64,000 bases of DNA from Solwaraspora sp. WMMD791. Its GTDB lineage: Bacteria; Actinomycetota; Actinomycetes; Mycobacteriales; Micromonosporaceae. Below are positions 35,456-47,222 of the stretch, one piece after another. The stretch is from contig NZ_CP120737.1 of the NCBI RefSeq assembly GCF_029581195.1, forward strand, positions 868,001-932,000. The letters run 5' to 3'. The position numbers and the translations under genes were made by a program. Every line of letters starts with the position of its first letter. Positions within the stretch are counted from its first letter, which is position 1. A model generated the notes under the pieces. The model was not told where the DNA came from and ran no database searches. It saw only the letters and a program-made list of their open reading frames with translations.

Positions 35456-36190
35456 CTAGTCGTCTTCAAGCAGTGCGTACGCCTGCTGCGCGGTGAAGCC
35501 CTCACTGAGCAGGGTGGTGTACGGATCGGCGACGTCGCCACGGAACGTCCGGTCGCGGCCTAGCGGGTCGAGTGTGTAGACGTGCACCTTGGTGCCTTCA
35601 CCGGCCAGGCAGTCATTCTCGTGACAGGAGACCCAGTCGGGGAAGAAGAACTCCGAGCCGAAGTAGGCCCAGAGCTTCGGCGGCCCGTCGTTGGCGTCGG
35701 TCGGCCAGCCGAGCACAGGCTCCTCGGTGGGGCTGGGTGACGGGGTCGGCGACTGTGTCGGGGTGGGCGTCGGTGTCGGTGCGGGTGACCCGGTGGGCGT
35801 CGGGGTCGGCGACGGCGTGGGAGACCAGATGGGCGTCGGCGACTTCTCGTCCTCGGGGCGGAGCTGGCCGCTCGCCGAGGGCAGCCACACCACCAGCGCG
35901 ACGGGCAGCATCAGCACCAGGAGCAGCAGGGACCACGGCAGCGGTACGGCAGCCCGGCCCTGCCGGACCCGTGTCTGCTGCGCCGCGTACCACCCCCAGG
36001 CGACGACGGGGGCGAGGATCGCGGAGATCGGGGCGAAGATCGCCACCCCGTCGACGCCGCCAGCGGCGTAGCCGATGAGTGTGCCCGCCGCGATCACGAC
36101 GGGCACGATGACACCGAACACCTCGGGCAGCGACGGCAGGCCGCCCGGTGCCGGTGGAGGGGTGCCCGACCCGCTGTCAACATGCCCCAT
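35456..36190 (-). CDS. Membrane protein with Pro/Thr/Ser-rich stalk
   Basis: A 244-aa protein with three hydrophobic helices (residues ~24-45, ~48-68, ~85-107). A ~55-residue stalk made of PTP/SPTP units follows, then an ~80-residue C-terminal tail with a CHENDC pair that could form a disulfide outside the cell. ATG 36190 is chosen because AGGAAG lies 6 nt before it; the GTG at 36196 has none. Its stop is convergent with the DUF559 gene (30 bp gap). No family recognised. Confidence 0.7.
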   Translation of the reverse strand: MGHVDSGSGTPPPAPGGLPSLPEVFGVIVPVVIAAGTLIGYAAGGVDGVAIFAPISAILAPVVAWGWYAAQQTRVRQGRAAVPLPWSLLLLVLMLPVALVVWLPSASGQLRPEDEKSPTPIWSPTPSPTPTPTGSPAPTPTPTPTQSPTPSPSPTEEPVLGWPTDANDGPPKLWAYFGSEFFFPDWVSCHENDCLAGEGTKVHVYTLDPLGRDRTFRGDVADPYTTLLSEGFTAQQAYALLEDD

Positions 36191-36324
36191 GATCACTTCC
36201 TGTGCCCGGCCCTTCGCAGATCATTGTGGCCGAGTCGCTGGCGTGCTCCGCGACCAGGGGCGGCCCGGCACCACCGTGGCCCAGCACTGCGGCTCAACTC
36301 GTGATCCACTACCGCGAAACCACA

Positions 36325-36390
36325 GTTGATCCACTTCGCCTGGTCGACTCGACACGCCGACGCACGTCAGATCAACAGCATCCGATCGTG
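36325..36390. repeat. Dispersed intergenic repeat, copy 3
   Basis: GTTGATCCACTTCGCCTGGT... through ...CAGCATCCGATCG, ending 60 bp before the first helical-repeat gene. A partial head (GTGATCCACT) precedes it at 36301. Confidence 0.8.
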
Positions 36391-36400
36391 AGGACTCCAC

Positions 36401-36449
36401 GTCTATCGTGGTCCCCACTGGCGATAGACAACAGACTGGGAGCGCCGAG
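36401..36449 (+). promoter_or_regulatory. Leader shared by the tandem paralogues, copy 1
   Basis: GTCTATCGTGGTC here and GTCTATGGTGGTC at 37416 lie 49 and 48 bp before the respective GTG starts, so the duplication includes the leader. TATCGT/TATGGT could be the -10 hexamer. Confidence 0.4.
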
Positions 36450-37382
36450 GTGCCGTCAGCGGGTGACACCAGCATGAACGCCTCAGCGGATGGGCAGGGG
36501 CAGGTGTTTCAGGCTGGGCGGGATATCGTGATCTCCGGTCAGCCGCACGCAAATGTCCGCAAGCTGACAGTGCTGAACGTCGCGGCAGCGGCGCAGGTCC
36601 TCACCGAGATGGCGGCCAGCGCCGACACCCTTGACGAGGCAGTGGTGATCGTCGCGGACATGGAACCGGAGGTGGCGGCGAGTCGTCTCGCGGCGATGCC
36701 GCCGGAGTCGGCCGCGCAGATCCTGGCCCGGATGGACCACCAGCTGGCTCGCCAGCGGTTCACGAAGCTTCCGATTGACGCGGCCACCACCATCGTGAGT
36801 CACCTGCCAACCCGGTTCGCAGCCACGCTTGCCGCTGAGCTTCCGCTGTTAGTCACAATGCGGCTGCTCGCCGGGCTGGAATCCACAAGGGTGACGGCGA
36901 TTCTGACGGAGTTGCCGGATCCGCTGGTAGCAGAGTTACTGATTGAGTATCCCATGAGGTTTGCGAACGAGATATTCGTCCCGATCTCCTCGGCCTATCG
37001 ATTCTATTCGCACTGTGGGCGTTGGCTGATGGGGCTGCCGGATGCGCAGGCCGCCCGGGTGGTGGCTACGGCACCCGCTGAGGCGACCGCCGCGACCCTC
37101 GCAGAGATGCCGAGTACTTTCCTGGCCGAGAAGGGGCCGACGCTGCTGTCCGGGGTGGACAGCAACTACCTGCAGACGGTGCTCACCTTCCTCAGGCCGG
37201 TCTGGCTGGCTGGCGCGCTGCTGAGCGGCCTGGCGGATGACTGGGTGGCCGCCGCCCTGGCGGGTATGCAGGAGACTCGGTGCGCGGTGCTGCTCGCTCA
37301 GGTCCCCGAGGAGCGGGCCGCTGAAATCGTGCGGCAGATGCCGCAGACGGAGCAGCAACGCATCAGGCCTCACCTGTGGTAG
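36450..37382 (+). CDS. Helical-repeat protein with QVFQAGRDIVI leader motif, paralogue 1
   Basis: A 310-aa protein. GTG 36450 is chosen because similarity to the neighbour at 37464 begins exactly there. Residues ~8-40 carry NASADGQGQVFQAGRDIVISG, a motif of the type found at the start of many actinobacterial conflict-system proteins, where it probably forms a small adaptor. From ~60 on, short helical repeats run with the pattern 'aa.iLa.mp...aa.lL' (MEPEVAASRLAAMPPESAAQILARM), resembling the MgtE N-terminal superhelix. By hand count 92 of the first 103 residues match paralogue 2; afterwards they diverge. G+C is lower than in flanking genes in several stretches, a sign of transfer. I infer an adaptor or sensor in the Pgl island; no catalytic residues are visible. 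Confidence 0.75.
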   Translation: MPSAGDTSMNASADGQGQVFQAGRDIVISGQPHANVRKLTVLNVAAAAQVLTEMAASADTLDEAVVIVADMEPEVAASRLAAMPPESAAQILARMDHQLARQRFTKLPIDAATTIVSHLPTRFAATLAAELPLLVTMRLLAGLESTRVTAILTELPDPLVAELLIEYPMRFANEIFVPISSAYRFYSHCGRWLMGLPDAQAARVVATAPAEATAATLAEMPSTFLAEKGPTLLSGVDSNYLQTVLTFLRPVWLAGALLSGLADDWVAAALAGMQETRCAVLLAQVPEERAAEIVRQMPQTEQQRIRPHLW

Positions 37383-37463
37383 GACGCTGGACGGCGGCGC
37401 GTCGGTAACGCCGGTGTCTATGGTGGTCGCCATCAGCGACCGATGATTGGGCGGAGGGTCGAC

Positions 37464-38738
37464 GTGTCGTCAGTAGGTGACACCAGCATGAACGCCTCAG
37501 TGGATGGGCAGGGGCAGGTGTTTCAGGCTGGGCGGGACATCGTTATCTCCGGTCAGCCGCACGCGAACTCCCGCAAGCTGACGGTGCTGAACGTCGTTGC
37601 GGCGGCGCAGGTCCTGACCGAGATGGCGACCAGCGCCGACACCCGGGACGAGGCTGTGGTGATCGTCGCGGACATGGAGCCGGAGGTGGCGGCGTTGCGC
37701 CTCGCGGCAATGCCCCCGGAGTCGGCTGGGCAGATCCTGGCCCGCATGGACCACCACTTGGCCTGCCAGCGGCTGCTGGGGATTCCATCTGACGAAGCCG
37801 CCGTCTTGCTGGCTCGCATGCCACCGCAGCAGGCAGCAGAGTTGGTTACCAGGCTCCAGCCCGAGACCTCACTGCAGCTGCTGTCACTGATGGAACCCGA
37901 ACAAGCAGCCAGAATCCTTGCGCAGATTTCGGTCGTTTCAGCGGCGGACCTCCTCTGCGAGCTTCCGAGGAGTCCCGGGCTTGATGTGGACGTGTCAGAA
38001 ATCATGATGTCGATGCCGGTCGGCAAGCTGCTGGATCTGCTAGTTGAAATGCCGGTTCCTGAGTCAATGGGTCTTACGACATTGCTGGAGCAAGATCGAG
38101 TCGTGGACTTGTTTGATCAGTTGGAGGTGTCGACGGCGGCGAAGCTCCTGGACAGGTTATCCTTGGACTGGATCGGTCGCCGTCAGATGAAACTGGCACC
38201 CTACGACTGGAGCGCCGAGGAGCTTGAGAGTGACTGCCTTGGAGTCTTGCTGATTCTCCTGTCGAACCTGTGTGGCCCGGCCGAGAGGCGGTTATTGGAA
38301 CTGCTTGCGGCGATGTCTGCCGAGGCGACCTCCGATTTTCTCGCCTTTGCCGGTGATTGGGACCATTCCCATGCCTCGCACCTGCTTGCCTCGATCCCGG
38401 TTGATCACGCCGCACGGGTGTTGGCCGCTTCTCCCGCCCACCTTGCGGCGACATGGCTCGCGGTGTTTACGGATGAATTGCTGGCCGAACGTGGGGCGGT
38501 TCTCCTGTCGCAGGTCGCGGACGAGTATCGGTCAGAGCTGCTCGCTGCGATGCCGGCCCGGCGGGCCTGTCACGTTCTGGCCGGGCTCGCGGATGACAGG
38601 GCGGCTGCTGCCCTTGCGGGTCTGCCGGATGGCAGGGCCGCTGTACTGCTCGCGCTGGTCGCCGAGGAACGTGTCGCACAGATCCTTGAGCAGCTCCCGG
38701 ATAAGACACGGGCGACTTTGGTTGAGCACCTGCGGTGA
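37464..38738 (+). CDS. Helical-repeat protein with QVFQAGRDIVI leader motif, paralogue 2
   Basis: A 424-aa protein. GTG 37464 has GGAGGG 5 nt upstream and aligns with paralogue 1's start. It has the same N-terminal motif and first helical repeats, then about 10 more MgtE-N-like units (for example LLDLLVEMP, VLARMPPQQAAELV, RAAVLLALVAEERVAQILEQLP). Only 81 bp separate the two genes, so this is a tandem duplication with later divergence of the superhelix face. The middle part is markedly poorer in G+C: 38041-38100 is 29 of 60 G+C. It ends 119 bp before pglX and runs the same way, so it may be co-transcribed with pglX. Confidence 0.78.
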   Translation: MSSVGDTSMNASVDGQGQVFQAGRDIVISGQPHANSRKLTVLNVVAAAQVLTEMATSADTRDEAVVIVADMEPEVAALRLAAMPPESAGQILARMDHHLACQRLLGIPSDEAAVLLARMPPQQAAELVTRLQPETSLQLLSLMEPEQAARILAQISVVSAADLLCELPRSPGLDVDVSEIMMSMPVGKLLDLLVEMPVPESMGLTTLLEQDRVVDLFDQLEVSTAAKLLDRLSLDWIGRRQMKLAPYDWSAEELESDCLGVLLILLSNLCGPAERRLLELLAAMSAEATSDFLAFAGDWDHSHASHLLASIPVDHAARVLAASPAHLAATWLAVFTDELLAERGAVLLSQVADEYRSELLAAMPARRACHVLAGLADDRAAAALAGLPDGRAAVLLALVAEERVAQILEQLPDKTRATLVEHLR

Positions 38739-38805
38739 GCCGATCGTCCGGAAGGTTGAGTGACGGTGACCATCGTTGGACATCAGGGGCCGTCATCCGG
38801 TGACG

Positions 38806-38831
38806 CCACCCGGCTGGGCGGTGCCGGGTGG
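38806..38831 (+). terminator. Hairpin in the leader of pglX
   Basis: CCACCCGGC (38806-38814) pairs perfectly with GCCGGGTGG (38823-38831), 26 bp before the pglX GTG. It may terminate the upstream pair or act as an attenuator for pglX. Confidence 0.5.
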
Positions 38832-38857
38832 GGTGGCAGGGGCACTAGAGTCGTGCC

Positions 38858-42448
<3,591 letters not shown>

Positions 42449-42557
42449 CGTAGCAGCCGGTAGGGCGAGGCGTTGACAGAGTCCGGCTCACTCCCGCAGT
42501 CGCGGGCAGTGGCCGGGCTCGGTCAGCGTTGGTGCTGCTTGGCGAACCGGTACGGGC

Positions 42558-42737
42558 TCAGCGGTCGGTGCTCACTGCCGCGACGAATGCGCGCCACGAG
42601 GCCGGCGCGAAGGCGAGGGTGCCACCGTCGCGGTCCTTGGTGTCCCGCACGTACACCCGACCGGGGAGGTTCTCCGCCACTTCGACGCAGGCCGTGGTAT
42701 CGGATCGGGTTGACGTGTGCCAGTTGGCGCGACTCAT
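42558..42737 (-). CDS. DUF397 protein, partner of the XRE regulator (pair 1)
   Basis: A 59-aa DUF397 protein (ANWHTSTRSD..CVEVA...VYVRDTKD..GGTLAF.P..W..F). DUF397 proteins are small partners, probably antitoxin- or antagonist-like, of DUF5753 XRE regulators in actinomycetes. The ATG overlaps the stop of the XRE gene (ATGA, 42734-42737), so they are translationally coupled. A paralogue with the same arrangement is at 45912. Confidence 0.88.
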   Translation of the reverse strand: MSRANWHTSTRSDTTACVEVAENLPGRVYVRDTKDRDGGTLAFAPASWRAFVAAVSTDR

Positions 42738-43519
42738 GTCCACTTCTCGGCCATCCTCATGATCAGTTCTCGGCTCTGCCCACTTGAGAGAGTATGCGCG
42801 CGGATGGACTCCCAGTCCCGATCAAGCTCCGCGACGTCGTCGGGCGACTCGACCACTTTGCCTCCCAGCCGGCCCTCCACGTATCCGACGCCTCTCGCTT
42901 CAACGGTGGCGATGGCGAACGGGCCGTCAAGCCCAGGGTAGGCCCCCGTCGTGGTCGGCACCACATGCACGATCGCGTTCGGCCGGGTGGAGGCGACGGC
43001 CAGCACGGTCAGCTGCTCCCGCATCACCTCGGCATCACCGACCTCCCGGTGCAGGACGTTCTCATCGAGCACCGCGACCAGCCGGCACGGCTCCGATTCC
43101 CGGTTCAGGATCTCCTGGCGGCCAAGTCGGGTGGCGATCGCGGAGTCCTGCGCGGGACCGACGACGTCGTACGAGGTGAGTAGCGCACGTGCGTAGGCCT
43201 CGGTCTGCAGCAGACCCGGCACGACGAGGGGCTGAAACAGCCGGATCATGCTGGCACGGGCTTCATAGTCCACGAACTCGCGGAACCAGACGGGGTCGTT
43301 TTCGCCGATGACGAACTCGCGGTAGAACTTCATGAACCCGGTGCCGAACACCTTGTCGACCATGCCCAGGTAGTTGGGCAGGGCGGGGCGTTCGCCGCGC
43401 TCGATGGAGCCGACGTGTTTCGCGGAGAAGTGGACGCGCTCGCCCCACGACTCCTGGGTGAGGCCCATCGACTCGCGCACTCGCCGTAGCTCCGATATCA
43501 GGTACTCGCTGCCGCTCAC
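42734..43519 (-). CDS. XRE-family regulator with DUF5753 (pair 1)
   Basis: A 261-aa protein. GTG 43519 is chosen because GAGGGG lies just upstream and the paralogue has the same start. The helix-turn-helix is at residues ~5-60 (LRRVRESMGLTQESWGERVHFSAKHVGSIERG), and DUF5753 follows at ~85-255 (VPGLLQTEAYARALL, REQLTVLA, VVPTTTGAYPGLDGPFAI). This family includes regulators of development and antibiotic production in Streptomyces. Residues 1-73 match the paralogue at 46088 at 71 positions. Three CCCTCG direct repeats lie just before the start. Confidence 0.9.
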   Translation of the reverse strand: MSGSEYLISELRRVRESMGLTQESWGERVHFSAKHVGSIERGERPALPNYLGMVDKVFGTGFMKFYREFVIGENDPVWFREFVDYEARASMIRLFQPLVVPGLLQTEAYARALLTSYDVVGPAQDSAIATRLGRQEILNRESEPCRLVAVLDENVLHREVGDAEVMREQLTVLAVASTRPNAIVHVVPTTTGAYPGLDGPFAIATVEARGVGYVEGRLGGKVVESPDDVAELDRDWESIRAHTLSSGQSRELIMRMAEKWT

Positions 43520-43523
43520 AAGC

Positions 43524-43548
43524 CCCTCGCATCCCTCGGATTCCCTCG
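43524..43548 (-). promoter_or_regulatory. Triple CGAGGG direct repeat before XRE gene 1
   Basis: CCCTCG (CGAGGG on the coding strand) occurs at 43524, 43533 and 43543, spacings 9 and 10 bp, about one helical turn. The same array precedes the paralogue. The copy nearest the gene doubles as its ribosome site. Confidence 0.5.
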
Positions 43549-43682
43549 TGCACGCAGCCCAGGAGTCGCGCGAAGCGTCCTGTGCGTGTGGTCGCCATTC
43601 ATCTTGCTCCACGAGTCGCGATGAGTCCAGGGTGGATTCCGTTGCTGTGGACAGCTGCCAAGGTCGGCTTAGTAATTGATCT

Positions 43683-45131
43683 TCAGACCGTGCCGAAGAA
43701 GGACTTCAGCGCGGGCACCCGGCGGATGAGGAACTGGTCCAGCGCCAGGATGACCAGCAGCGAAAGACCGAACAAGGGCAGAAAGACGCCGAGTACGACC
43801 ATCGCGGCGAGCAGCGTCCAGTTGCCCCAGACGGGGAGCTTCGCCCGTGGCGCGGCGAGCCCGGCGGCGGTGCCCCGGCGCGTCCACCACATCATCGGAC
43901 CGGTGACGCACATGAAGATCACGGCGAGGCAGAAGAGCGTGGACATGATCGTGTTGACGGTGCCGAGGCGGCGGCCTTCGTGCAGGGCGATCCCGTGGGA
44001 GACGACCTTCGCCATCGCGCTGTAGTCGTGGTAGCCGTACTGACCGACCACCTCGCCGCTGTACTGGTCGACGTGGATGGTCATTTCCTGGCTGACGTCG
44101 GATTCGGCGGGGTTGCCGACGTCGTACCACTGGCTGCTCATCACGCTGAACACGCCGGTCTCGCCCTCGGGGTAGAGCACGAGGTACGGCCCGGGGGCGT
44201 CCTGGGCCTGGGCTGCGGTGACCGCCCGGTCGATCGAGATCGGGGTGCCGCCGCCGGTGCTGCTGCCCGGCGGGGCGTTGCCGGAGGCCCACCCGGCAGG
44301 GGCCGACTGACCGTCGGAGTCCTCGATCTGCTGCCGGATGGTGGACTCGGCACCAGGGTCCGCGCCCCACAGCCCGGAGCCACCGTTGACGGCGATCTGC
44401 TGGGCCTGGGCACCCCACACGCCGGTCCAGGGCAGGCCGGAGACGACGAGCAGCAGGATGCCGAGGCCGACGGGAAGCCCGACGAGTGCGTGGTAGATGC
44501 GGAGCCGGGCACCACGCTTGCCCTTGGCCTGTGCGCCGCTGCGGGAGCGGCGGCCGAGGAAGAAGATGATGAAACCGGTGATCGTGAGCACGATGGCCCA
44601 GGAGGCACCGAGCTCGACGATGCGGTCACCGATGCCACCGTCACCGATCAGCAGGTCGCCGTGGATGCGCTCGGCCCAGGTGGAGATGAGCTGGTCCTGG
44701 CTGAGCTCACCGGTGACCGTGGCGGTGTACGGGTCGACGTAGATGTTGGTGCTGCCGCCGCCTTCGAGTTCCGCGACGAACAGGGTCGCCCGGTCGCCGA
44801 TCCCGTCCTGCACGGACAGGATGGGGCGGTCCGGGAACGCCTCGCGGACGGCCGCCTCCTGGGCCGACAGCGCCGCTCGTTGCGCGCCGTCAGCCACCGG
44901 CACCTGCAGCACCCCGGGATGGGCCAGGGAGTCGACCTCGGCCCGGAACATGTAGGTCATGCCGCTGACGGCAAGGCAGAACAGCACGGGAATGACGAGT
45001 ACGGATCCGTAGAAGTGCCAGCGCCAGAACGCGGCGAACCAGTTGGTCTTGCGTGGCCGGGCCGGGGACGGGGGTGCCTCCCCGGGCGGGGTATCCCCGG
45101 AGGGCGGTGTCTCGGCTTCTACGGTGGTCAT
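43683..45131 (-). CDS. PepSY-domain transmembrane protein
   Basis: A 482-aa membrane protein of the PepSY_TM (PiuB-like) family. Transmembrane helices lie near residues 40-62, 190-212, 230-255, 395-418 and 435-465. Family marks: WRWHFYGSVLVIPVLF, ERIHGDLLIG, IYHALVGLPVGLGILLLVVSGLPW and HGIALHEGRRLGTVN, whose histidines may bind haem or metal. PepSY modules (~75-140 and ~340-385, the latter with VDQYSGEVVGQYGY) lie outside. Such proteins are linked to iron or copper handling and cytochrome-like electron transfer. It is divergent from the DUF5134-like gene, which suggests one function. It lies in the defence island without an obvious link to it. Confidence 0.88.
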   Translation of the reverse strand: MTTVEAETPPSGDTPPGEAPPSPARPRKTNWFAAFWRWHFYGSVLVIPVLFCLAVSGMTYMFRAEVDSLAHPGVLQVPVADGAQRAALSAQEAAVREAFPDRPILSVQDGIGDRATLFVAELEGGGSTNIYVDPYTATVTGELSQDQLISTWAERIHGDLLIGDGGIGDRIVELGASWAIVLTITGFIIFFLGRRSRSGAQAKGKRGARLRIYHALVGLPVGLGILLLVVSGLPWTGVWGAQAQQIAVNGGSGLWGADPGAESTIRQQIEDSDGQSAPAGWASGNAPPGSSTGGGTPISIDRAVTAAQAQDAPGPYLVLYPEGETGVFSVMSSQWYDVGNPAESDVSQEMTIHVDQYSGEVVGQYGYHDYSAMAKVVSHGIALHEGRRLGTVNTIMSTLFCLAVIFMCVTGPMMWWTRRGTAAGLAAPRAKLPVWGNWTLLAAMVVLGVFLPLFGLSLLVILALDQFLIRRVPALKSFFGTV

Positions 45132-45179
45132 CGCGGTGGACCCTTCCCCTGATCAGCACGTTGTTCGGCGGCGCGGCCT

Positions 45180-45800
45180 GTGGTACTAGCTAGAGTCGTG
45201 CTGGAGACGCCCTGGGTTCCCGTCCTGACGATCGTTTTTCTGCTGACCGGGCTCGTCTGCGTCGGTGACCTGGCGATCCGTCGCCGTAATGTGCCGCGCG
45301 AGCAGGCGTACTCCGATGCGGAACTGATCGATATCAATCACGCCGTGATGAGCGCCGCGATGATCCTGATGGCCTGGCTGATGGTCGATGGCGTGTTCGC
45401 CTGGGCGCAGGTCGCCGTCTTCGGCATCCTCGCCTTCGCGTTGCTGCCCGCGTACCTGCGGGCGCGTGGCACGTCGGAACGGGTCGACGTGCTGGGTCAC
45501 GTCACGCAGAACGTGGCGATGATCTGGATGCTCGCGGCGATGCCGATCCTCATGTCGGAGATGGCGGTCGGCGGTGCCTCCGGGCACGTGCACGGGGTAG
45601 CCGCTGCCGGCGCGGTGCCCACACCGACCCCGGCGTGGGCGGACATGACGAACGTCGTCTTCGTGGTCCTGAGCGCGACCGGGGCGCTGTGGTGGCTGTA
45701 CCGCGCCGCGACGACGAGGTCCGGCCACCGGCTGCATCAGCTGAGCTGCGCCGTCATGGGTGCAGGCATGGCGACGATGCTGCTGCTGATGAACACCTGA
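45180..45800 (+). CDS. DUF5134-like multi-pass membrane protein
   Basis: A 206-aa protein with about six hydrophobic segments and conserved-looking histidines in INHAVMSAAMILMAW, GHVTQNVAMIWML and GHVHG, the pattern of the actinobacterial DUF5134 family (possibly copper-related). GTG 45180 is the longest start; a GTG at 45198 is also possible, since neither has a strong ribosome site. It is divergent from the PepSY gene (48 bp between starts), so a shared promoter region is likely. Confidence 0.75.
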   Translation: MVLARVVLETPWVPVLTIVFLLTGLVCVGDLAIRRRNVPREQAYSDAELIDINHAVMSAAMILMAWLMVDGVFAWAQVAVFGILAFALLPAYLRARGTSERVDVLGHVTQNVAMIWMLAAMPILMSEMAVGGASGHVHGVAAAGAVPTPTPAWADMTNVVFVVLSATGALWWLYRAATTRSGHRLHQLSCAVMGAGMATMLLLMNT

Positions 45801-45820
45801 GACCGGCCGGCGGTACGGAT

Positions 45821-45864
45821 CAGCCCTCTGTCCGGCCCTGAAACGAGGGCCGGACAGAGGGCTG
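45821..45864. terminator. Bidirectional terminator
   Basis: A perfect 19-bp stem (45821-45839 with 45846-45864), loop GAAACG, between the convergent DUF5134-like and DUF397 genes. Confidence 0.88.
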
Positions 45865-45911
45865 CGGTGCGTGGTTGCCGGGGGCCGGTCAGTTGCCGGC
45901 TGGCCGGTGGT

Positions 45912-46091
45912 TCAGCGGTTGACGGTGACCTCGGCGACGAACGACCGCCAGGCGGCCGGAGCGAAGGCCAGGGTGCCGCCGTCGCGGTCCTTGGTGTCCC
46001 GGACGTACACCCGACCAGGCAGGTTATCGGCGACCTCGACACAGCCGCTGGTGTCGCTGTGCGTGCTCTTGTGCCAACGTGCAGCGGTCAT
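45912..46091 (-). CDS. DUF397 protein, partner of the XRE regulator (pair 2)
   Basis: A 59-aa protein sharing most residues with the one at 42558, including the block from NLPGRVYVRDTKD to FAP. The ATG overlaps the XRE stop (ATGA, 46088-46091). The pair is a duplicate of pair 1. Confidence 0.88.
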   Translation of the reverse strand: MTAARWHKSTHSDTSGCVEVADNLPGRVYVRDTKDRDGGTLAFAPAAWRSFVAEVTVNR

Positions 46092-46873
46092 GTCCACTTT
46101 TCCGCCATCCTCATGATCACGTCTCGGCTCTGATTCCCGGGCAGAGCGTACTCCCGCACGGCCTCCCAGGTCCGTTCGAGGTCTGTGATGTCCTCAGAGC
46201 CTTCGACTACGCGGCCTTTGAGATGACCTTCGAGGTAGCCGACTGATCTGCCGTCCACCGTCGCGAGCGTGAACGGGCCATCCAGCCCCAGGTAGGCGCC
46301 GGCGCTCGTCGGAACGACGTGTACCCGGATGGAAGGCAATTCGCTCGCGGCGACGATCGCGAGCAGTTGCTCACGCATGATCTCCGGTCCGCCGATCTCC
46401 CGATGGAGCATCCACTCGTCCATCACAGCGACGAGCTGACAGGGGTCCGGCTTGCGGTGCAGAATCTCCTGCCGAGTGAGTCGTGTGCCCAGTGCTACTT
46501 CCAGGTCCTCGTCCCTTGCGCCGTAGGCGGTGAGAATCGTTCGTGCATACGCCTCGGTCTGAAGCAGTCCAGGGACTGCGAGCGGTTGAAACACGCGTAG
46601 CAAGCTGGCCTGCCGTTCGTGTTCGATGAACGGTCGTAACCAGACTGGCGCGTGTTCGCCGATGACGAACTCGCGGTAGAACTTCATGAACGCGGTGCCG
46701 AACACCTTGTCCACCATGTTCAGGTAGTTGGGCAGGGCGGGGCGTTCGCCGCGCTCGATGGAGCCGACGTGCTTCGCGGAGAAGTGGACGCGCTCGCCCC
46801 ACGACTCCTGGGTCAGACCCATCGACTCGCGCACCCGCCGTAGCTCCGATATCAGATACTCGCTGCCGCTCAC
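46088..46873 (-). CDS. XRE-family regulator with DUF5753 (pair 2)
   Basis: A 261-aa protein with the same architecture and length as the one at 42734. The DNA-binding part is nearly identical, whereas the DUF5753 sensor part is clearly diverged (for example FIEHERQASLLRVFQPL against FVDYEARASMIRLFQPL). This implies the same DNA sites read with different inputs. GTG 46873 follows GAGGG. The triple CGAGGG repeat precedes it. Confidence 0.9.
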   Translation of the reverse strand: MSGSEYLISELRRVRESMGLTQESWGERVHFSAKHVGSIERGERPALPNYLNMVDKVFGTAFMKFYREFVIGEHAPVWLRPFIEHERQASLLRVFQPLAVPGLLQTEAYARTILTAYGARDEDLEVALGTRLTRQEILHRKPDPCQLVAVMDEWMLHREIGGPEIMREQLLAIVAASELPSIRVHVVPTSAGAYLGLDGPFTLATVDGRSVGYLEGHLKGRVVEGSEDITDLERTWEAVREYALPGNQSRDVIMRMAEKWT

Positions 46874-46876
46874 AAG

Positions 46877-46901
46877 CCCTCGCATCCCTCGGGTTCCCTC
46901 G
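46877..46901 (-). promoter_or_regulatory. Triple CGAGGG direct repeat before XRE gene 2
   Basis: CCCTCG at 46877, 46886 and 46896, with the same 9/10 bp spacing as at 43524. Confidence 0.5.
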
Positions 46902-47071
46902 TGCACACGCGGCGGGACATCGCCGCCGGGCGTCCCCAATGCGTGTGGTCGCCATTCATCTTCCTTGACGAGTGCCGGGGCGTCCAGCATGGATTTCGGT
47001 CTGTGGATAGCTTCAAGATCAAATCGATATTGATCTTCGTGCTGTTATCAGACGGGCGCTACTAATCGCAA

Positions 47072-47098
47072 GCCTTTCGCATCCCCCAGTTTCCCTCG
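47072..47098 (-). repeat. Degenerate third copy of the XRE leader
   Basis: The stretch aligns in register with the two XRE leaders (AGCCTTTCGC, ATCCCCCAGT, TTCCCTCG) but has no XRE frame attached. It may be a relic of a third pair or an extra binding site for the + strand gene at 47223. Confidence 0.4.
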
Positions 47099-47222
47099 CG
47101 GTGGCTGGTGTTCGCGGCATCGGACTCCCGGCGTGCACATGCTCGCCGATGCGGTTTCGCCGACCACGACTACGAGTCCAGGGTGGATGTCTCGACACAT
47201 TGGCTATTCGAGGAGGATCTTG

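Noticed and set aside
35691-36071. Gly/Val repeat protein on the + strand
   Set aside because: It is the complement of the Pro/Thr stalk of the membrane protein gene on the - strand.
42449-42557. Terminator between pglX and the DUF397 gene
   Set aside because: Only a weak 5-bp stem (CCCGC/GCGGG) is visible; not enough to call.
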